Shown here piece after piece: positions 1 through 7,668 of a stretch of DNA of 8,320 bases (position 1 is its first letter; the number at the start of each line of letters is the position of its first letter). The notes beneath the pieces were generated by a model. That model saw only the letters and a list, made by a program, of their open reading frames with translations, was not told the DNA's origin and made no database searches. The translations under genes and the position numbers were made by a program. The DNA is from Micrococcaceae bacterium UBA6021 (GTDB lineage Bacteria; Actinomycetota; Actinomycetes; Actinomycetales; Micrococcaceae): the NCBI GenBank assembly GCA_002427975.1, contig DIZT01000196.1, positions 10,767-19,086 on the forward strand, read 5' to 3'.

Positions 1-289
1 GAAAGTGCTCGCACGGAGCGGCCTCAGCGTGGGTGACCTGGGCGCCGTCGAACTTAACGAAGCGTTCGCCACGCAGTCGCTCGCCAGCATGCGCCGGCTG
101 GGGCTGGATCCGGACACCGTGAACAACGACGGCGGCGCCATCAGTCTGGGGCACCCGCTGGGTTCGAGCGGGTCACGGCTCGCCATCACCCTGCTGGGCA
201 GGATGGAACGCGAGGACGCAAAAATCGGCCTGGCAACAATGTGCATCGGCGTGGGCCAGGGCACCGCGATGCTGCTGGAGCGTGTCTGA
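1..289 (+). CDS. Thiolase (acetyl-CoA acyltransferase), C-terminal part only
   Basis: This is the last 95 residues of a thiolase whose 5' part lies outside the window; the reading frame starts at base 2 and ends with TGA at 287-289. It shows the thiolase C-terminal landmarks in order: the ELNEAFA segment, [17 protein letters not shown] carrying the catalytic His of the GHP motif, and CIGVGQGTA carrying the catalytic Cys that deprotonates the incoming thiol. Thiolases cleave 3-ketoacyl-CoA with CoA, releasing acetyl-CoA (or succinyl-CoA in the PcaF/PaaJ group). The tail resembles the PaaJ/PcaF/FadA-type degradative enzymes more than biosynthetic PhaA types, but the chain-length and substrate-determining parts are missing, so no symbol is given. 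The stop overlaps the next start by one base (TGATG), which suggests translational coupling to the hydratase, the preceding enzyme of the same pathway. Confidence 0.93.
   Translation, partial: KVLARSGLSVGDLGAVELNEAFATQSLASMRRLGLDPDTVNNDGGAISLGHPLGSSGSRLAITLLGRMEREDAKIGLATMCIGVGQGTAMLLERV
277..280 (+). promoter_or_regulatory. Ribosome binding site of the enoyl-CoA hydratase gene
   Basis: GGAG lies inside the thiolase 3' end, eight bases before the ATG at 289. It supports that start over an in-frame ATG at 241, which would add 16 residues with no similarity to the crotonase N-terminus and would overlap the thiolase by about 50 bases. Confidence 0.6.
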
Positions 290-1092
290 TGCCCGCCCCG
301 GAAAGCGCGGACCGTTCCCTCGGCTCAGTTGACTTCGGCACCCTCCTGGTCGAGGAGCGGGAGGACCGTGTGGTGGTCCTCCTGAACCGCCCCGAGGTCC
401 GGAACGCCATCGACCAGCAGATGGTGGACGAGCTGCACATGGTCTGCGCGGCGCTGGAGCAGCATCCGAAAGTCCTGATCATTGCAGGGGTCGACGGCGT
501 CTTTGCCTCGGGTGCGGACATCGCTCAGCTGCGCGGGCGACGCCGCGATGATGCCCTGCGGGGCATTAATTCCACCCTCTTTGTCCGGATCGCCAAGCTG
601 CCCCTGCCCGTGATTGCCGCCCTGGACGGTTACTGCCTGGGCGGCGGCGCGGAGCTCGCCTATGCGGCGGACTTCCGGATCGGCACGCCCGGTGTCCGGA
701 TCGGGAACCCCGAAACCGGGCTGGGCATCCTGGCCGCGGCCGGGGCCACCTGGCGTTTGAAGGAGCTGGTGGGGGAACCGGTGGCCAAGCAGATCCTGCT
801 CGCGGGCCGGGTGCTCCGGGCCGAGGAGGCATTGGCCATCAACCTCATCACCGAAATCCATGAGGCCCCGGACCTGATGGACGCCGCGCATAACCTGGCG
901 GACCGGATCGGGCGCCAGGACCCGCTGGCCGTGCGGATCACCAAGTCCGTTTTCCACGCCCCGGCCGAGGCCCACCCCCTGATTGACCAACTGGCGCAGG
1001 GGATCCTCTTCGAATCCCAGGCCAAGTTCGACCGAATGCAGGCATTCCTGGACAAAAAATCAGGCGACAAGAAAACAGAGAAGAAACTATGA
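289..1092 (+). CDS. Enoyl-CoA hydratase/isomerase (crotonase family)
   Basis: The 267-residue protein has the usual length of a single-domain crotonase. In degradation this family adds water across the 2,3 double bond of enoyl-CoA, giving 3-hydroxyacyl-CoA for the next gene's dehydrogenase. Visible landmarks are the oxyanion-hole loop FASGADI at about residues 72-78, the second oxyanion-hole segment CLGGGAELA at 116-124, and NPETGLG at 140-146. Both acidic residues of true hydratases are present: Glu122 and Glu142, spaced 20 apart as Glu144/Glu164 are in rat mitochondrial hydratase. The loop after the second Glu reads GILAAAGATWRL instead of the common PGAGGTQRL, so substrate preference may differ. 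The C-terminus is rich in lysine (about 256-266). The protein is probably cytoplasmic, made from the same mRNA as the flanking genes. PaaF/PaaG-like function is possible but unproven. Confidence 0.92.
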   Translation: MPAPESADRSLGSVDFGTLLVEEREDRVVVLLNRPEVRNAIDQQMVDELHMVCAALEQHPKVLIIAGVDGVFASGADIAQLRGRRRDDALRGINSTLFVRIAKLPLPVIAALDGYCLGGGAELAYAADFRIGTPGVRIGNPETGLGILAAAGATWRLKELVGEPVAKQILLAGRVLRAEEALAINLITEIHEAPDLMDAAHNLADRIGRQDPLAVRITKSVFHAPAEAHPLIDQLAQGILFESQAKFDRMQAFLDKKSGDKKTEKKL

Positions 1093-1949
1093 CCACTTCG
1101 AACCTTCCCGCCACCGTCGGCGTCCTGGGTGGCGGCCGGATGGGCGCGGGGATCGCCCACGCCTTCCTCATTAACGGTTCCGACGTGCTGGTGGTGGAGC
1201 GCGATGAAGCGTCCGCCGAAGCCGCCCGGGAACGGGTGGAATCAGCTGCCGCCAAGAGCATCGAACGCGGAGCTGTCGATGGCAACCTGGATGAGATGGT
1301 TTCGCGGCTCGCTGTCACTGTGGACTACAACGACTTCGCAGACCGCCAACTGGTGGTGGAGGCTGTCCCGGAGGACTGGGACCTGAAGGTCACCTCGCTC
1401 CGGGGGATCGAGGAACGGCTGGCCGATGACGCGTACCTGGCGTCCAACACCTCTTCCCTGTCCGTCAACGGCCTGGCCCGCGAACTCAAGCGCCCGCAGA
1501 ACTTCCTCGGCCTGCACTTTTTCAACCCCGTCCCCGCCTCCACCCTCATTGAAGTGGTGCTCGGCGAACAGACCACCCCGGACCTGGCTCAGGCGGCGAA
1601 AAGGTGGGTCGAGGCACTCGGCAAAACCGCCGTCGTCGTTAATGACGCACCCGGCTTTGCCTCCTCACGGCTGGGCGTGGCCATCGCCCTGGAAGCGATG
1701 CGCATGGTGGAAGAAGGTGTGGCGTCCGCGGCCGACATCGACGCCGCGATGGTGCTGGGCTACAAACACCCCACCGGCCCCCTGAGAACCACCGACATCG
1801 TAGGCCTGGACGTCCGGCTGGGCATCGCCGAGTACCTGCACTCAACGCTGGGCGACCGGTTCGCACCACCGCAGATCCTCAAGGACAAAGTGGCCCGCGG
1901 CGAGCTGGGCCGCAAGTCCGGCAAGGGATTCTTCGACTGGACTGAGTAG
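1089..1949 (+). CDS. 3-hydroxyacyl-CoA dehydrogenase
   Basis: This 286-residue protein is a stand-alone NAD-dependent 3-hydroxyacyl-CoA dehydrogenase of the HADH/Hbd/PaaH type, oxidising 3-hydroxyacyl-CoA to 3-ketoacyl-CoA for the thiolase. The N-terminal Rossmann domain carries the dinucleotide motif GVLGGGRMGAG (11-21), with an acidic residue (Glu37) at the end of the second strand, as expected for NAD. The catalytic region shows SNTSSL with Ser122, GLHFFNPVP with the catalytic His143, and Glu155 of LIEVV, which pairs with the His. The C-terminal domain begins near NDAPGF (185-190) and ends with the family's usual GRKSGKGFFDW. Oddity: the position of Asn208 in human HADH is Ser193 here (PGFASSRL instead of PGFIVNRL). 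The start ATG overlaps the hydratase stop as ATGA, so the two are probably translationally coupled. Confidence 0.94.
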   Translation: MTTSNLPATVGVLGGGRMGAGIAHAFLINGSDVLVVERDEASAEAARERVESAAAKSIERGAVDGNLDEMVSRLAVTVDYNDFADRQLVVEAVPEDWDLKVTSLRGIEERLADDAYLASNTSSLSVNGLARELKRPQNFLGLHFFNPVPASTLIEVVLGEQTTPDLAQAAKRWVEALGKTAVVVNDAPGFASSRLGVAIALEAMRMVEEGVASAADIDAAMVLGYKHPTGPLRTTDIVGLDVRLGIAEYLHSTLGDRFAPPQILKDKVARGELGRKSGKGFFDWTE

Positions 1950-1985
1950 GACTTCCCCGTCCTCCTTGAGCAGGGCCGGCGCCGG
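1948..1985. terminator. Gap between convergent operons with two small inverted repeats; possible weak terminator
   Basis: Only 37 bases separate the stops of the two converging operons. AGGAC (1948-1952) pairs with GTCCT (1959-1963) around a six-base loop, and a self-complementary CCGGCGCCGG lies at 1976-1985. Neither is followed by a clear T-run on either strand, so an intrinsic terminator is only weakly supported. The + operon may be stopped by Rho or by collision with opposing transcription. Confidence 0.2.
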
Positions 1986-1986
1986 T

Positions 1987-3756
1987 TCAGCCGATCAGCG
2001 CCAGCACGGCCCCAGCGTTGACCACACCGCCGGCTTCTACACGAATCCCGGTGAACGTACCGGCGCGGTGGGCGGTCACCTGGGTCTCCATTTTCATCGC
2101 CTCAAGGACGACGACGGCGTCTCCCGCCGAAACTTCGGCGCCCGGCTCCACGAGCCACTTCACCACAGTCCCGGCCATGTCTGCGCGCAGCTCGCCGGGA
2201 TCAGCGGCGACGGTGGCACTACCCGCGGCACCGCCGTCGTACTCCCCGTCAAGGGAAACGCCCGCGGGGACAGCCCCGCCGGAACGGGCCCAGCCGTCCA
2301 GCAGCGCGGCGGGCAGGCCGACGGCGAGACGCCGGCCGTCGACGTCAACGGTAATGGTGCGCCGCTCACCGTCCGGAACGGACGTGCCGAATTCCGGATC
2401 CGCCGCGATGGCCTCCGCGAAGTCCGTCTCGATCCACCGGGTGTGGATGCCGAGCGCGGTCTCGGAGGTGAAGTCCGGCGCCTGGACCACCGCCCGGTGG
2501 AACGGCAGGACTGTGGCCACGCCGGTGATCTCCATTTCGGCGAGGGCGCGGCGGGCCCGGCGGAGCGCCTGCTGCCGGTCGGCGCCGGTGACGATCAGCT
2601 TGGCCAGCAGGGAATCGAACTGCGGCGCCACAACGGAGCCGGAGCGGACCCCGGAGTCCAGGCGGATACCGGGTCCGGTCGGGCCGCTGAACGTGGCAAT
2701 GGTCCCGGGCGACGGGAGGAATCCCCGGCCCACGTCCTCGGCGTTAAGCCGAAATTCGAAGGAGTGGCCACGCGGCTTGGGATCGGCGGTGAAACGCAGC
2801 GGCTCGCCGGCGGCAATCCGGAACTGCTCCTGGACCAGATCGACGCCGGTGGTCTCCTCGGTGATGGGGTGCTCCACCTGCAGGCGCGTGTTCACCTCGA
2901 GGAACGCGACGGTGCCGTCAGCGGCCACCAGGAACTCCACCGTCCCGGCCCCCGAATAGGAGGCTTCGCGGCAGACTGCCTTGGCGGCGTCGTAAATCTG
3001 TTGGGTCTGCTGGTCTGTCAGGAAGGGTGCGGGGGCCTCTTCCACCAGTTTCTGGTGCCGGCGCTGCAGCGAGCAGTCGCGGGTGCCCACCACCACCACG
3101 TTGCCGTGCTGGTCCGCCAGGACCTGCGCCTCCACGTGCCGGGGCCGGTCCAGGTAGCGCTCCACAAAGCACTCGCCGCGGCCGAAGGCCACCACCGCTT
3201 CACGGACCGCAGAATCGAAGGACTCCTCGATCTGGTCCATGTCGCGGACCACTTTCAGCCCGCGCCCGCCGCCACCGAAGGCCGCTTTGATGGCGATGGG
3301 CAGGCCGTGCTTTTCGGCGAACCCGCGGACCTCTGCAGCCGTTGCCACCGGACCGTCGCTGCCAGCCACCAAGGGGGCGCCGGCCCGCACGGCGATCTCG
3401 CGCGCCGTGATCTTGTTGCCCAGCTGCCGGATGGCCTCCGGAGTGGGTCCGATCCAGGTCAGGCCGGCGTCCAGCACCGCCTGGGCAAAGCCGGCGTTCT
3501 CGGACAGGAAGCCGTAGCCGGGGTGCACCGCATCCGCCCCGGATTCCGCGGCCACGCGCAGGAGGTTGGGGATGTCCAGGTAGGTTTCCGATGGCGCGTT
3601 GCCGCCCAGGCTGTACGCCTCGGTGGCGGCGCCAACGTGCATGGCGTCGGCATCGACGTCCGCGTAGACAGCCACGGACTCCAGTCCGGCGTCCTCGCAG
3701 GCACGGGCGATGCGGACGGCGATTTCTCCGCGGTTGGCGATCAGGACCTTGCGCAT
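1987..3756 (-). CDS. Biotin carboxylase-biotin carboxyl carrier fusion, partner of the PxpB-PxpC protein
   Basis: The 589-residue protein carries an N-terminal biotin carboxylase and a C-terminal biotinyl domain, like actinobacterial acyl-CoA carboxylase alpha subunits. The biotin carboxylase (about 1-445) opens with [16 protein letters not shown], has the ATP-grasp glycine loop GGGGRG at 161-166 after Lys157, and the active-site [10 protein letters not shown] at 287-296 with Glu287 and Arg291. After a variable linker (about 446-520) comes the BCCP domain, with the biotinylated lysine in EAMKM (Lys555). It would use ATP and bicarbonate to carboxylate biotin. No carboxyltransferase of the AccD type is in the window. 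The acceptor half may be supplied by the gene just upstream (stop seven bases before this start), whose KipI/KipA-like domains resemble the carboxyltransferase of urea carboxylase. The start at 3756 is chosen because it begins the conserved N-terminus; an ATG at 3819 would overlap the upstream gene by 56 bases. Alternative: an ordinary acyl-CoA carboxylase alpha subunit. Confidence 0.93.
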   Translation of the reverse strand: MRKVLIANRGEIAVRIARACEDAGLESVAVYADVDADAMHVGAATEAYSLGGNAPSETYLDIPNLLRVAAESGADAVHPGYGFLSENAGFAQAVLDAGLTWIGPTPEAIRQLGNKITAREIAVRAGAPLVAGSDGPVATAAEVRGFAEKHGLPIAIKAAFGGGGRGLKVVRDMDQIEESFDSAVREAVVAFGRGECFVERYLDRPRHVEAQVLADQHGNVVVVGTRDCSLQRRHQKLVEEAPAPFLTDQQTQQIYDAAKAVCREASYSGAGTVEFLVAADGTVAFLEVNTRLQVEHPITEETTGVDLVQEQFRIAAGEPLRFTADPKPRGHSFEFRLNAEDVGRGFLPSPGTIATFSGPTGPGIRLDSGVRSGSVVAPQFDSLLAKLIVTGADRQQALRRARRALAEMEITGVATVLPFHRAVVQAPDFTSETALGIHTRWIETDFAEAIAADPEFGTSVPDGERRTITVDVDGRRLAVGLPAALLDGWARSGGAVPAGVSLDGEYDGGAAGSATVAADPGELRADMAGTVVKWLVEPGAEVSAGDAVVVLEAMKMETQVTAHRAGTFTGIRVEAGGVVNAGAVLALIG

Positions 3757-3763
3757 CAGTTGC

Positions 3764-5446
3764 TCACTTTGTCTCGGAAACGTCGGGGGAAGAGTGGGGA
3801 AGGTTGGCGGGCAGCCCATAACCGGGAGCCCAGCGGAACCGGATGGAGCCGCCGATGGGAACCTGGGCGGCCAGGTCCAGCTGGTGGTCCACCACCACGG
3901 CGATCACGGGGTAGCCGCCGGTGATGGGGTGGTCGGCCAGGAACAGCACGGGCTGCCCTTCCGGCGGGATCTGCAGCGCGCCGGCCATGGTTCCTTCGCT
4001 GGGCAGTTCGCCATCCCGGTTTCGGCGCAGCGGCTCACCGTCCAGGCGCATTCCCACCCGGTTGGAGCGGGGCGTCACCGCCCACTCCTGGGTGCAGAGC
4101 GATCCCAGGGCGGCGGCGTCGAACCAGTCGTCGCGGGGGCCGGGCACGATGTCCAGGACCGTGACGCCGGTGTCCGGGAAGTCCGGCTGCAGCTCCGGGT
4201 TGCCCACCACGTTGGAGGACGTGGCAACGCCCGCGGCCAGCAGCTGCCCGGCGGCCAGCGGCGCAGGCCCGATCCCGGACATGGTGTCCGTGGACCGGCT
4301 CCCCAGCACGGCATCAGCCATCGCGCCGCCGCGGATGGCGAGGTAGCTGCGGAAGCCGCGCTCGGGCGCGCCGAGGGTCAGAATCTCGCCGTCCAGCAGG
4401 GCGAATGCCGTGGCGATGGGCACCTCGCGCACATCGTCCGGAAAGTCGTCGTCCTCCGGGGCGTCCGACGGCGTCACTACAGTCAGTGCCGACGGTGCGC
4501 CGGCCACTGCCAGCACCTGGTCCCCCACGGCCTGCACGCGCAGCCCGCCGGCAACGGTTTCGACGACGGCGGCAGACGGCTGGTTGCCCACGATCCGGTT
4601 GGCGCGGCGCAGGGAGGAACGGTCCAGGGCTCCGGCTGACGAAACCCCGAGCCCGGCGTGACCGGGGCGGCCGAGGTCCTGGATCAGGCTCTGCAGTCCC
4701 GGCGACAGTATCCGCAGCCCGGACCGGACGTCCGGGTCGGTGCCGGCCAGGGCTTCGGAACCCGCCGCACCAGCCTGCGGCTCCGCGACCTCCACGAGTT
4801 CCCGCACCGCCCGGAACTGCACCCGGTCACCGGGCGCGGCCAGGGCCGGCTGCTCCCGGCTGAGGTCCCACATGGGTGCGGCGGTTCGGCCGATCAGTTG
4901 CCAGCCGCCCGGGGATTTCCGGGGGTACACGGCCGAATAGTTACCGGCCAGGGCCACGGAACCGGCCGGCACAGCGGTCCGGGGCGAGCTCCGGCGCGGG
5001 ACTTCCAGCACCTGATTCTCCCCCACCATGTAGCTGAATCCCGGTGCGAAGCCGCCGAACGCCACGGTCCAGACCTGGCCGGTGTGGGCCGCGATGACGC
5101 CGTCAGCGCCCAGGCCGGTGAGCCGTCCCGCTTCGGCGAGGTCGTCGCCGTCGTACACGGTCTCGATGACCACCAGCTTGCCTTCGGCGTGGGACCGGAC
5201 CGTCAGGTCCATCTCCAGCAGGCGGGCCGCCATCCGGCGGGCCGCAGCTGGCGAATCCGCCTTGACCATTACCGTTTCGGCGGCGGCCAGGACGTCCACC
5301 TGGCCGGGCAGCGGCTCTTCCAGCAGGAGGGCCTGCAGGGCCAGGACGTCGTGGAGCCCGGAGAGTTCGGCGAGCACCGCCGTCGTTCCTACCGGCCGGA
5401 CGGCGAGCACCCGGGCCGCGGCAGTGGGCTTGCTGACTGTTTCCAT
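3764..5446 (-). CDS. Fused 5-oxoprolinase subunits PxpB-PxpC (KipI-KipA; 5-oxoprolinase/urea amidolyase family)
   Basis: The 560-residue protein joins two subunits encoded separately in E. coli. Residues about 10-215 are the PxpB/KipI (allophanate hydrolase subunit 1-like) domain, with [12 protein letters not shown] (131-142) and a segment at 149-188 containing [12 protein letters not shown] and [12 protein letters not shown] short linker rich in Ala, Gly and acidic residues (about 220-241) leads to the PxpC/KipA (subunit 2-like) domain. There [13 protein letters not shown] (255-267), ANRIVGN (282-288), RSYLAIRGG (366-374) and [19 protein letters not shown] with ITGGYP (489-513) match the family. 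With PxpA the E. coli proteins cleave 5-oxoproline to glutamate using ATP. The same fold forms the carboxyltransferase of urea carboxylase. The protein is probably cytoplasmic. It starts 19 bases after the transporter stop, but no good ribosome binding site precedes the ATG at 5446. An in-frame ATG at 5491, which would overlap the transporter gene, and a GTG at 5410 are alternatives. Confidence 0.93.
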   Translation of the reverse strand: METVSKPTAAARVLAVRPVGTTAVLAELSGLHDVLALQALLLEEPLPGQVDVLAAAETVMVKADSPAAARRMAARLLEMDLTVRSHAEGKLVVIETVYDGDDLAEAGRLTGLGADGVIAAHTGQVWTVAFGGFAPGFSYMVGENQVLEVPRRSSPRTAVPAGSVALAGNYSAVYPRKSPGGWQLIGRTAAPMWDLSREQPALAAPGDRVQFRAVRELVEVAEPQAGAAGSEALAGTDPDVRSGLRILSPGLQSLIQDLGRPGHAGLGVSSAGALDRSSLRRANRIVGNQPSAAVVETVAGGLRVQAVGDQVLAVAGAPSALTVVTPSDAPEDDDFPDDVREVPIATAFALLDGEILTLGAPERGFRSYLAIRGGAMADAVLGSRSTDTMSGIGPAPLAAGQLLAAGVATSSNVVGNPELQPDFPDTGVTVLDIVPGPRDDWFDAAALGSLCTQEWAVTPRSNRVGMRLDGEPLRRNRDGELPSEGTMAGALQIPPEGQPVLFLADHPITGGYPVIAVVVDHQLDLAAQVPIGGSIRFRWAPGYGLPANLPHSSPDVSETK

Positions 5447-5465
5447 GGGGATCAGGCCGCGCCGC

Positions 5466-6815
5466 TCAGGCGTGGCTCTCCGGGGCGCCATCGTTGTGCA
5501 ACCAACGGAGGTCCTCTTCGGGCTGCGGGTTCCGGCCGATGGCCAGGCCCACGATGGTGACGATGGAGGCCAGCAGCAGGTAGCCGGCGATCAGGTACCA
5601 GTTGCCGGAGGCCGCATACAGGGCGGTGAAGATCAGCGGCGCCACGGCACCGCCGATGACACCCGCCAGGGTGTAGGCCAGGGAGCTGCCCGCGTAGCGC
5701 AGGCGGGCCGGGAACTGTTCGGTGATGTAGGCGGCCTGCGGTCCGTACATAAAGGCGTGGAGGGCCAGGCCCACCACAACGCCGATGATCAGCATGACCT
5801 CGGACCTGCCCTGGATCATCAGGAAGAACACCGGGATCCAGGCGGCAGTGGCGGCGGCGGCAACGCCGTAAACCAGGCGGCGGTTGAAGCGGTCGGTCAG
5901 GGCACCGGCGGCCGGGATCAGGAAGAGCTGAAACGCGGAACCGGTCAGGATGGCGGCCAGCACGTCGCCGGTGGTCATGCCCAGTTCCTTGGTGGCGTAG
6001 ACGGCCACAAAAACGGTGAAGAGCGCGTACAGGACGTCCGGGCAGACCCGGGACAGGGCGGCGGAGACCAGGGCGCGGGGCTCGGTGGTGAAGACTTCCT
6101 TGATCGGTGCCTTCGGCTGGTCGCCGTGGGCCGCGATGGCCTTGAATACCGGGGTTTCCTCGAGCTTGAGGCGGATGATCAGGCCGAAGACCACCAGCAG
6201 GGCCGAGGCCAGGAAGGCTACGCGCCAGCCCCAGGACAGGAAAGCTTCAGTGCTGAGGGTGGCGGCGAGGATGGCCAGGACGCCGTTGGCCATGAGGTTG
6301 CCGGCGGGCGGGCCGATCTGGGCAGCGGAAGACCAGAAACCGCGCTTGTTGGGGTCGCCGAATTCGCTGGACAGCAGTACAGCGCCGCCCCATTCGCCGC
6401 CGACGCCGATGCCCTGGCCCAGGCGCAGAAGGACCAGGATGATGGGGGCGGCGATGCCGATCACGGAGTAATCAGGCAACGCTCCGATGAGGACGGTGGC
6501 GACGCCGATCAGCACCAGGGTGAAGACCAGAACGTACTTGCGGCCGATCTTGTCGCCCAGGCGTCCGAAGATGATGCCGCCGATCGGGCGGGCGAGGTAG
6601 CCCACTGCGAAGGCGGAGAAGGACAAGAGGAGTCCCACGAACTCATCATTCGAAGGGAAGAAGATCTTGGGGAAGACGAGGGCTGACGCCACCGAGTAGA
6701 CGGCGAAGTCGTAGTACTCAAGCGACGTGCCGGTCAGGCTGGCGACGTAGGCCTTGAGCGCGCCGGCCGGCGGCTTCCTTGCCGCGGCCTTTGCTGCCTT
6801 GTTGGTGCTGGTCAT
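5466..6815 (-). CDS. Major facilitator transporter, metabolite:H+ symporter (MHS) family
   Basis: The 449-residue protein has the length and repeated hydrophobic segments of a 12-helix inner-membrane transporter. Family landmarks are SLEYYDFAVYS in the first helix region (31-41), GRLGDKIGRK (84-93), the motif between helices 2 and 3, and RLGQGIGVGGEWGGA (131-145), characteristic of the MHS group that includes ShiA, KgtP and ProP-like proton symporters for organic acids and amino-acid derivatives. The N-terminus is Lys/Ala-rich and the C-terminus acidic; both are likely cytoplasmic. It sits second in the operon, between pxpA and the PxpB-PxpC gene, so uptake of 5-oxoproline or a related lactam or acid is the natural guess. 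The substrate cannot be read from the sequence. GGAGG five bases before the ATG makes the start secure. Confidence 0.92.
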   Translation of the reverse strand: MTSTNKAAKAAARKPPAGALKAYVASLTGTSLEYYDFAVYSVASALVFPKIFFPSNDEFVGLLLSFSAFAVGYLARPIGGIIFGRLGDKIGRKYVLVFTLVLIGVATVLIGALPDYSVIGIAAPIILVLLRLGQGIGVGGEWGGAVLLSSEFGDPNKRGFWSSAAQIGPPAGNLMANGVLAILAATLSTEAFLSWGWRVAFLASALLVVFGLIIRLKLEETPVFKAIAAHGDQPKAPIKEVFTTEPRALVSAALSRVCPDVLYALFTVFVAVYATKELGMTTGDVLAAILTGSAFQLFLIPAAGALTDRFNRRLVYGVAAAATAAWIPVFFLMIQGRSEVMLIIGVVVGLALHAFMYGPQAAYITEQFPARLRYAGSSLAYTLAGVIGGAVAPLIFTALYAASGNWYLIAGYLLLASIVTIVGLAIGRNPQPEEDLRWLHNDGAPESHA

Positions 6816-6820
6816 GGTTT

Positions 6821-6825
6821 CCTCC
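6821..6825 (-). promoter_or_regulatory. Strong ribosome binding site of the transporter gene
   Basis: On the minus strand GGAGG is followed by AAACC and the ATG at 6815. It is the best Shine-Dalgarno sequence in the operon and fixes the transporter start; neighbouring genes have weaker signals, so the transporter may be well translated relative to them. Confidence 0.75.
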
Positions 6826-6848
6826 GGGGGGATGAGGGTGGTGCGGGG

Positions 6849-6863
6849 GGCCGGTGTTCGGCC
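6849..6863. repeat. Short inverted repeat between pxpA and the transporter gene
   Basis: GGCCG (6849-6853) and CGGCC (6859-6863) can form a five-pair, all G-C stem with a five-base loop, in the 60-base gap after the pxpA stop. There is no T-run after it on the minus strand. It could be a partial terminator or mRNA-stabilising hairpin that sets the pxpA to transporter ratio, or it could be chance in G+C-rich DNA. Confidence 0.3.
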
Positions 6864-6875
6864 ATGGGAATGGGG

Positions 6876-7634
6876 CTAGAGGAACGAGCCGATGCTGACA
6901 CCGGCGTCGCCGAGAGCGGACTTCACTGCCGTTGCCATTGCGGCAGCCCCCGGTGAGTCACCATGCACGCAGATGCTTTCTGCGCGGATTTTCAGGATGG
7001 AACCGTCGATTGTGCGGACGGCGGATTCGGTGGCCATCCGTAAGACATGTTCCGCCACAAGTTCGGGATCCTCAAGGACTGCGCCCGGGAGGGAGCGCGG
7101 GACGAGGGTCCCGTCCGGGTTGTACGCCCGGTCCGCGAACGCTTCGGAAACACCCCGAAGGCCGGCTTTATCTGCAAGCCGCAGGATTTCCGAACCTGGG
7201 AGGCCGAGGATCGGAAGGTTCGGGTCAACCGATGCTACGGCGTCGACGACGGCCTGGGCCTGAGCAGAGTGCGTCACGATCGCGTTGTAGAGTCCGCCGT
7301 GCGGCTTCACATACCTGACCCGGGCTCCCTCCGCCGCGGCCAGGGCCTGCAGGGCACCAATCTGGTACACCACGTCGTTGGCCAGTTCGGTGGGGCTGAT
7401 GTCCAGGAAGCGCCGTCCGAAACCGGCGAGGTCCCGGTAGCCGACGTGGGCGCCGATGACGACACCGGCAGCAACCGCGTCGCGGCAGGTCCTGCGGATG
7501 ACGCTGGGATCGCCGGCGTGGAATCCGCACGCAACGTTCGCGCTCGAAACCGAGCCGAATATCGCCAGGTCATCGCCGAGGCTCCAGCGTCCGAAGGACT
7601 CGCCGACGTCGCTGTTCAGGTCAATCGTTGCCAT
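6876..7634 (-). CDS. pxpA: 5-oxoprolinase subunit PxpA (LamB/YcsF family)
   Basis: This 252-residue protein is a full-length LamB/YcsF family member. Motifs in order are DLNSDVGES (5-13), [12 protein letters not shown] (32-43), [15 protein letters not shown] (61-75), VKPHGGLYN (109-117), [15 protein letters not shown] in the C-terminal half, and [10 protein letters not shown] near the end. These conserved Asp, Glu and His residues line the active site of the family's barrel fold. In E. coli, PxpA acts with PxpB and PxpC to hydrolyse 5-oxoproline to glutamate with ATP; 5-oxoproline arises by spontaneous cyclisation of glutamine and glutamate. It is the first gene of the minus-strand operon and faces the divergent GntR regulator. 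The ATG at 7634 is chosen because GGGGA lies six bases before it and the family begins here; an ATG at 7652 would add six residues with no ribosome binding site. Other lactams remain possible substrates. Confidence 0.94.
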   Translation of the reverse strand: MATIDLNSDVGESFGRWSLGDDLAIFGSVSSANVACGFHAGDPSVIRRTCRDAVAAGVVIGAHVGYRDLAGFGRRFLDISPTELANDVVYQIGALQALAAAEGARVRYVKPHGGLYNAIVTHSAQAQAVVDAVASVDPNLPILGLPGSEILRLADKAGLRGVSEAFADRAYNPDGTLVPRSLPGAVLEDPELVAEHVLRMATESAVRTIDGSILKIRAESICVHGDSPGAAAMATAVKSALGDAGVSIGSFL

Positions 7635-7640
7635 TTGTGA

Positions 7641-7645
7641 TCCCC
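7641..7645 (-). promoter_or_regulatory. Probable ribosome binding site of pxpA
   Basis: On the minus strand GGGGA lies six bases before the ATG at 7634. It is a modest Shine-Dalgarno match but favours this start over the upstream ATG at 7652. Confidence 0.45.
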
Positions 7646-7657
7646 GTCTCATTGGGT

Positions 7658-7668
7658 TGGTCTAACTA
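7658..7668. promoter_or_regulatory. Second candidate GntR operator (imperfect)
   Basis: TGGTCTAACTA matches the T-N-G-T-N3-A-C-N-A pattern of FadR-subfamily GntR regulators. The half-sites TGGT and ACTA differ at one position. Its centre (7663) is 31 bases, about three helical turns, from the centre of the perfect repeat at 7687-7701, so two dimers could bind on the same DNA face. It overlaps the predicted -10 and transcription start of pxpA. Confidence 0.4.

Noticed and set aside
1966..3924. A 652-codon open frame on the + strand opposite the biotin carboxylase gene
   Set aside because: Its translation has low complexity (Gly, Arg, His, Asp rich) with no recognisable motif. The minus strand here encodes a complete, well conserved biotin carboxylase-BCCP. 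Long antisense frames are expected in high-GC coding DNA.
3710..4639. A 309-codon + strand frame opposite the PxpB-PxpC gene
   Set aside because: Gly, Arg and His-rich translation without motifs, opposite a conserved KipA domain.
5082..6686. A 534-codon open frame on the + strand opposite the transporter and PxpB-PxpC genes
   Set aside because: The Gln, Gly, Asp and Glu-rich translation is the complement of hydrophobic transporter codons; it has no domain or ribosome binding site and crosses two real genes.
1987..7634. Possible urea amidolyase/allophanate operon
   Set aside because: No allophanate hydrolase (amidase) domain is present, and the presence of a clear PxpA (LamB/YcsF) gene favours 5-oxoproline or lactam use over urea.
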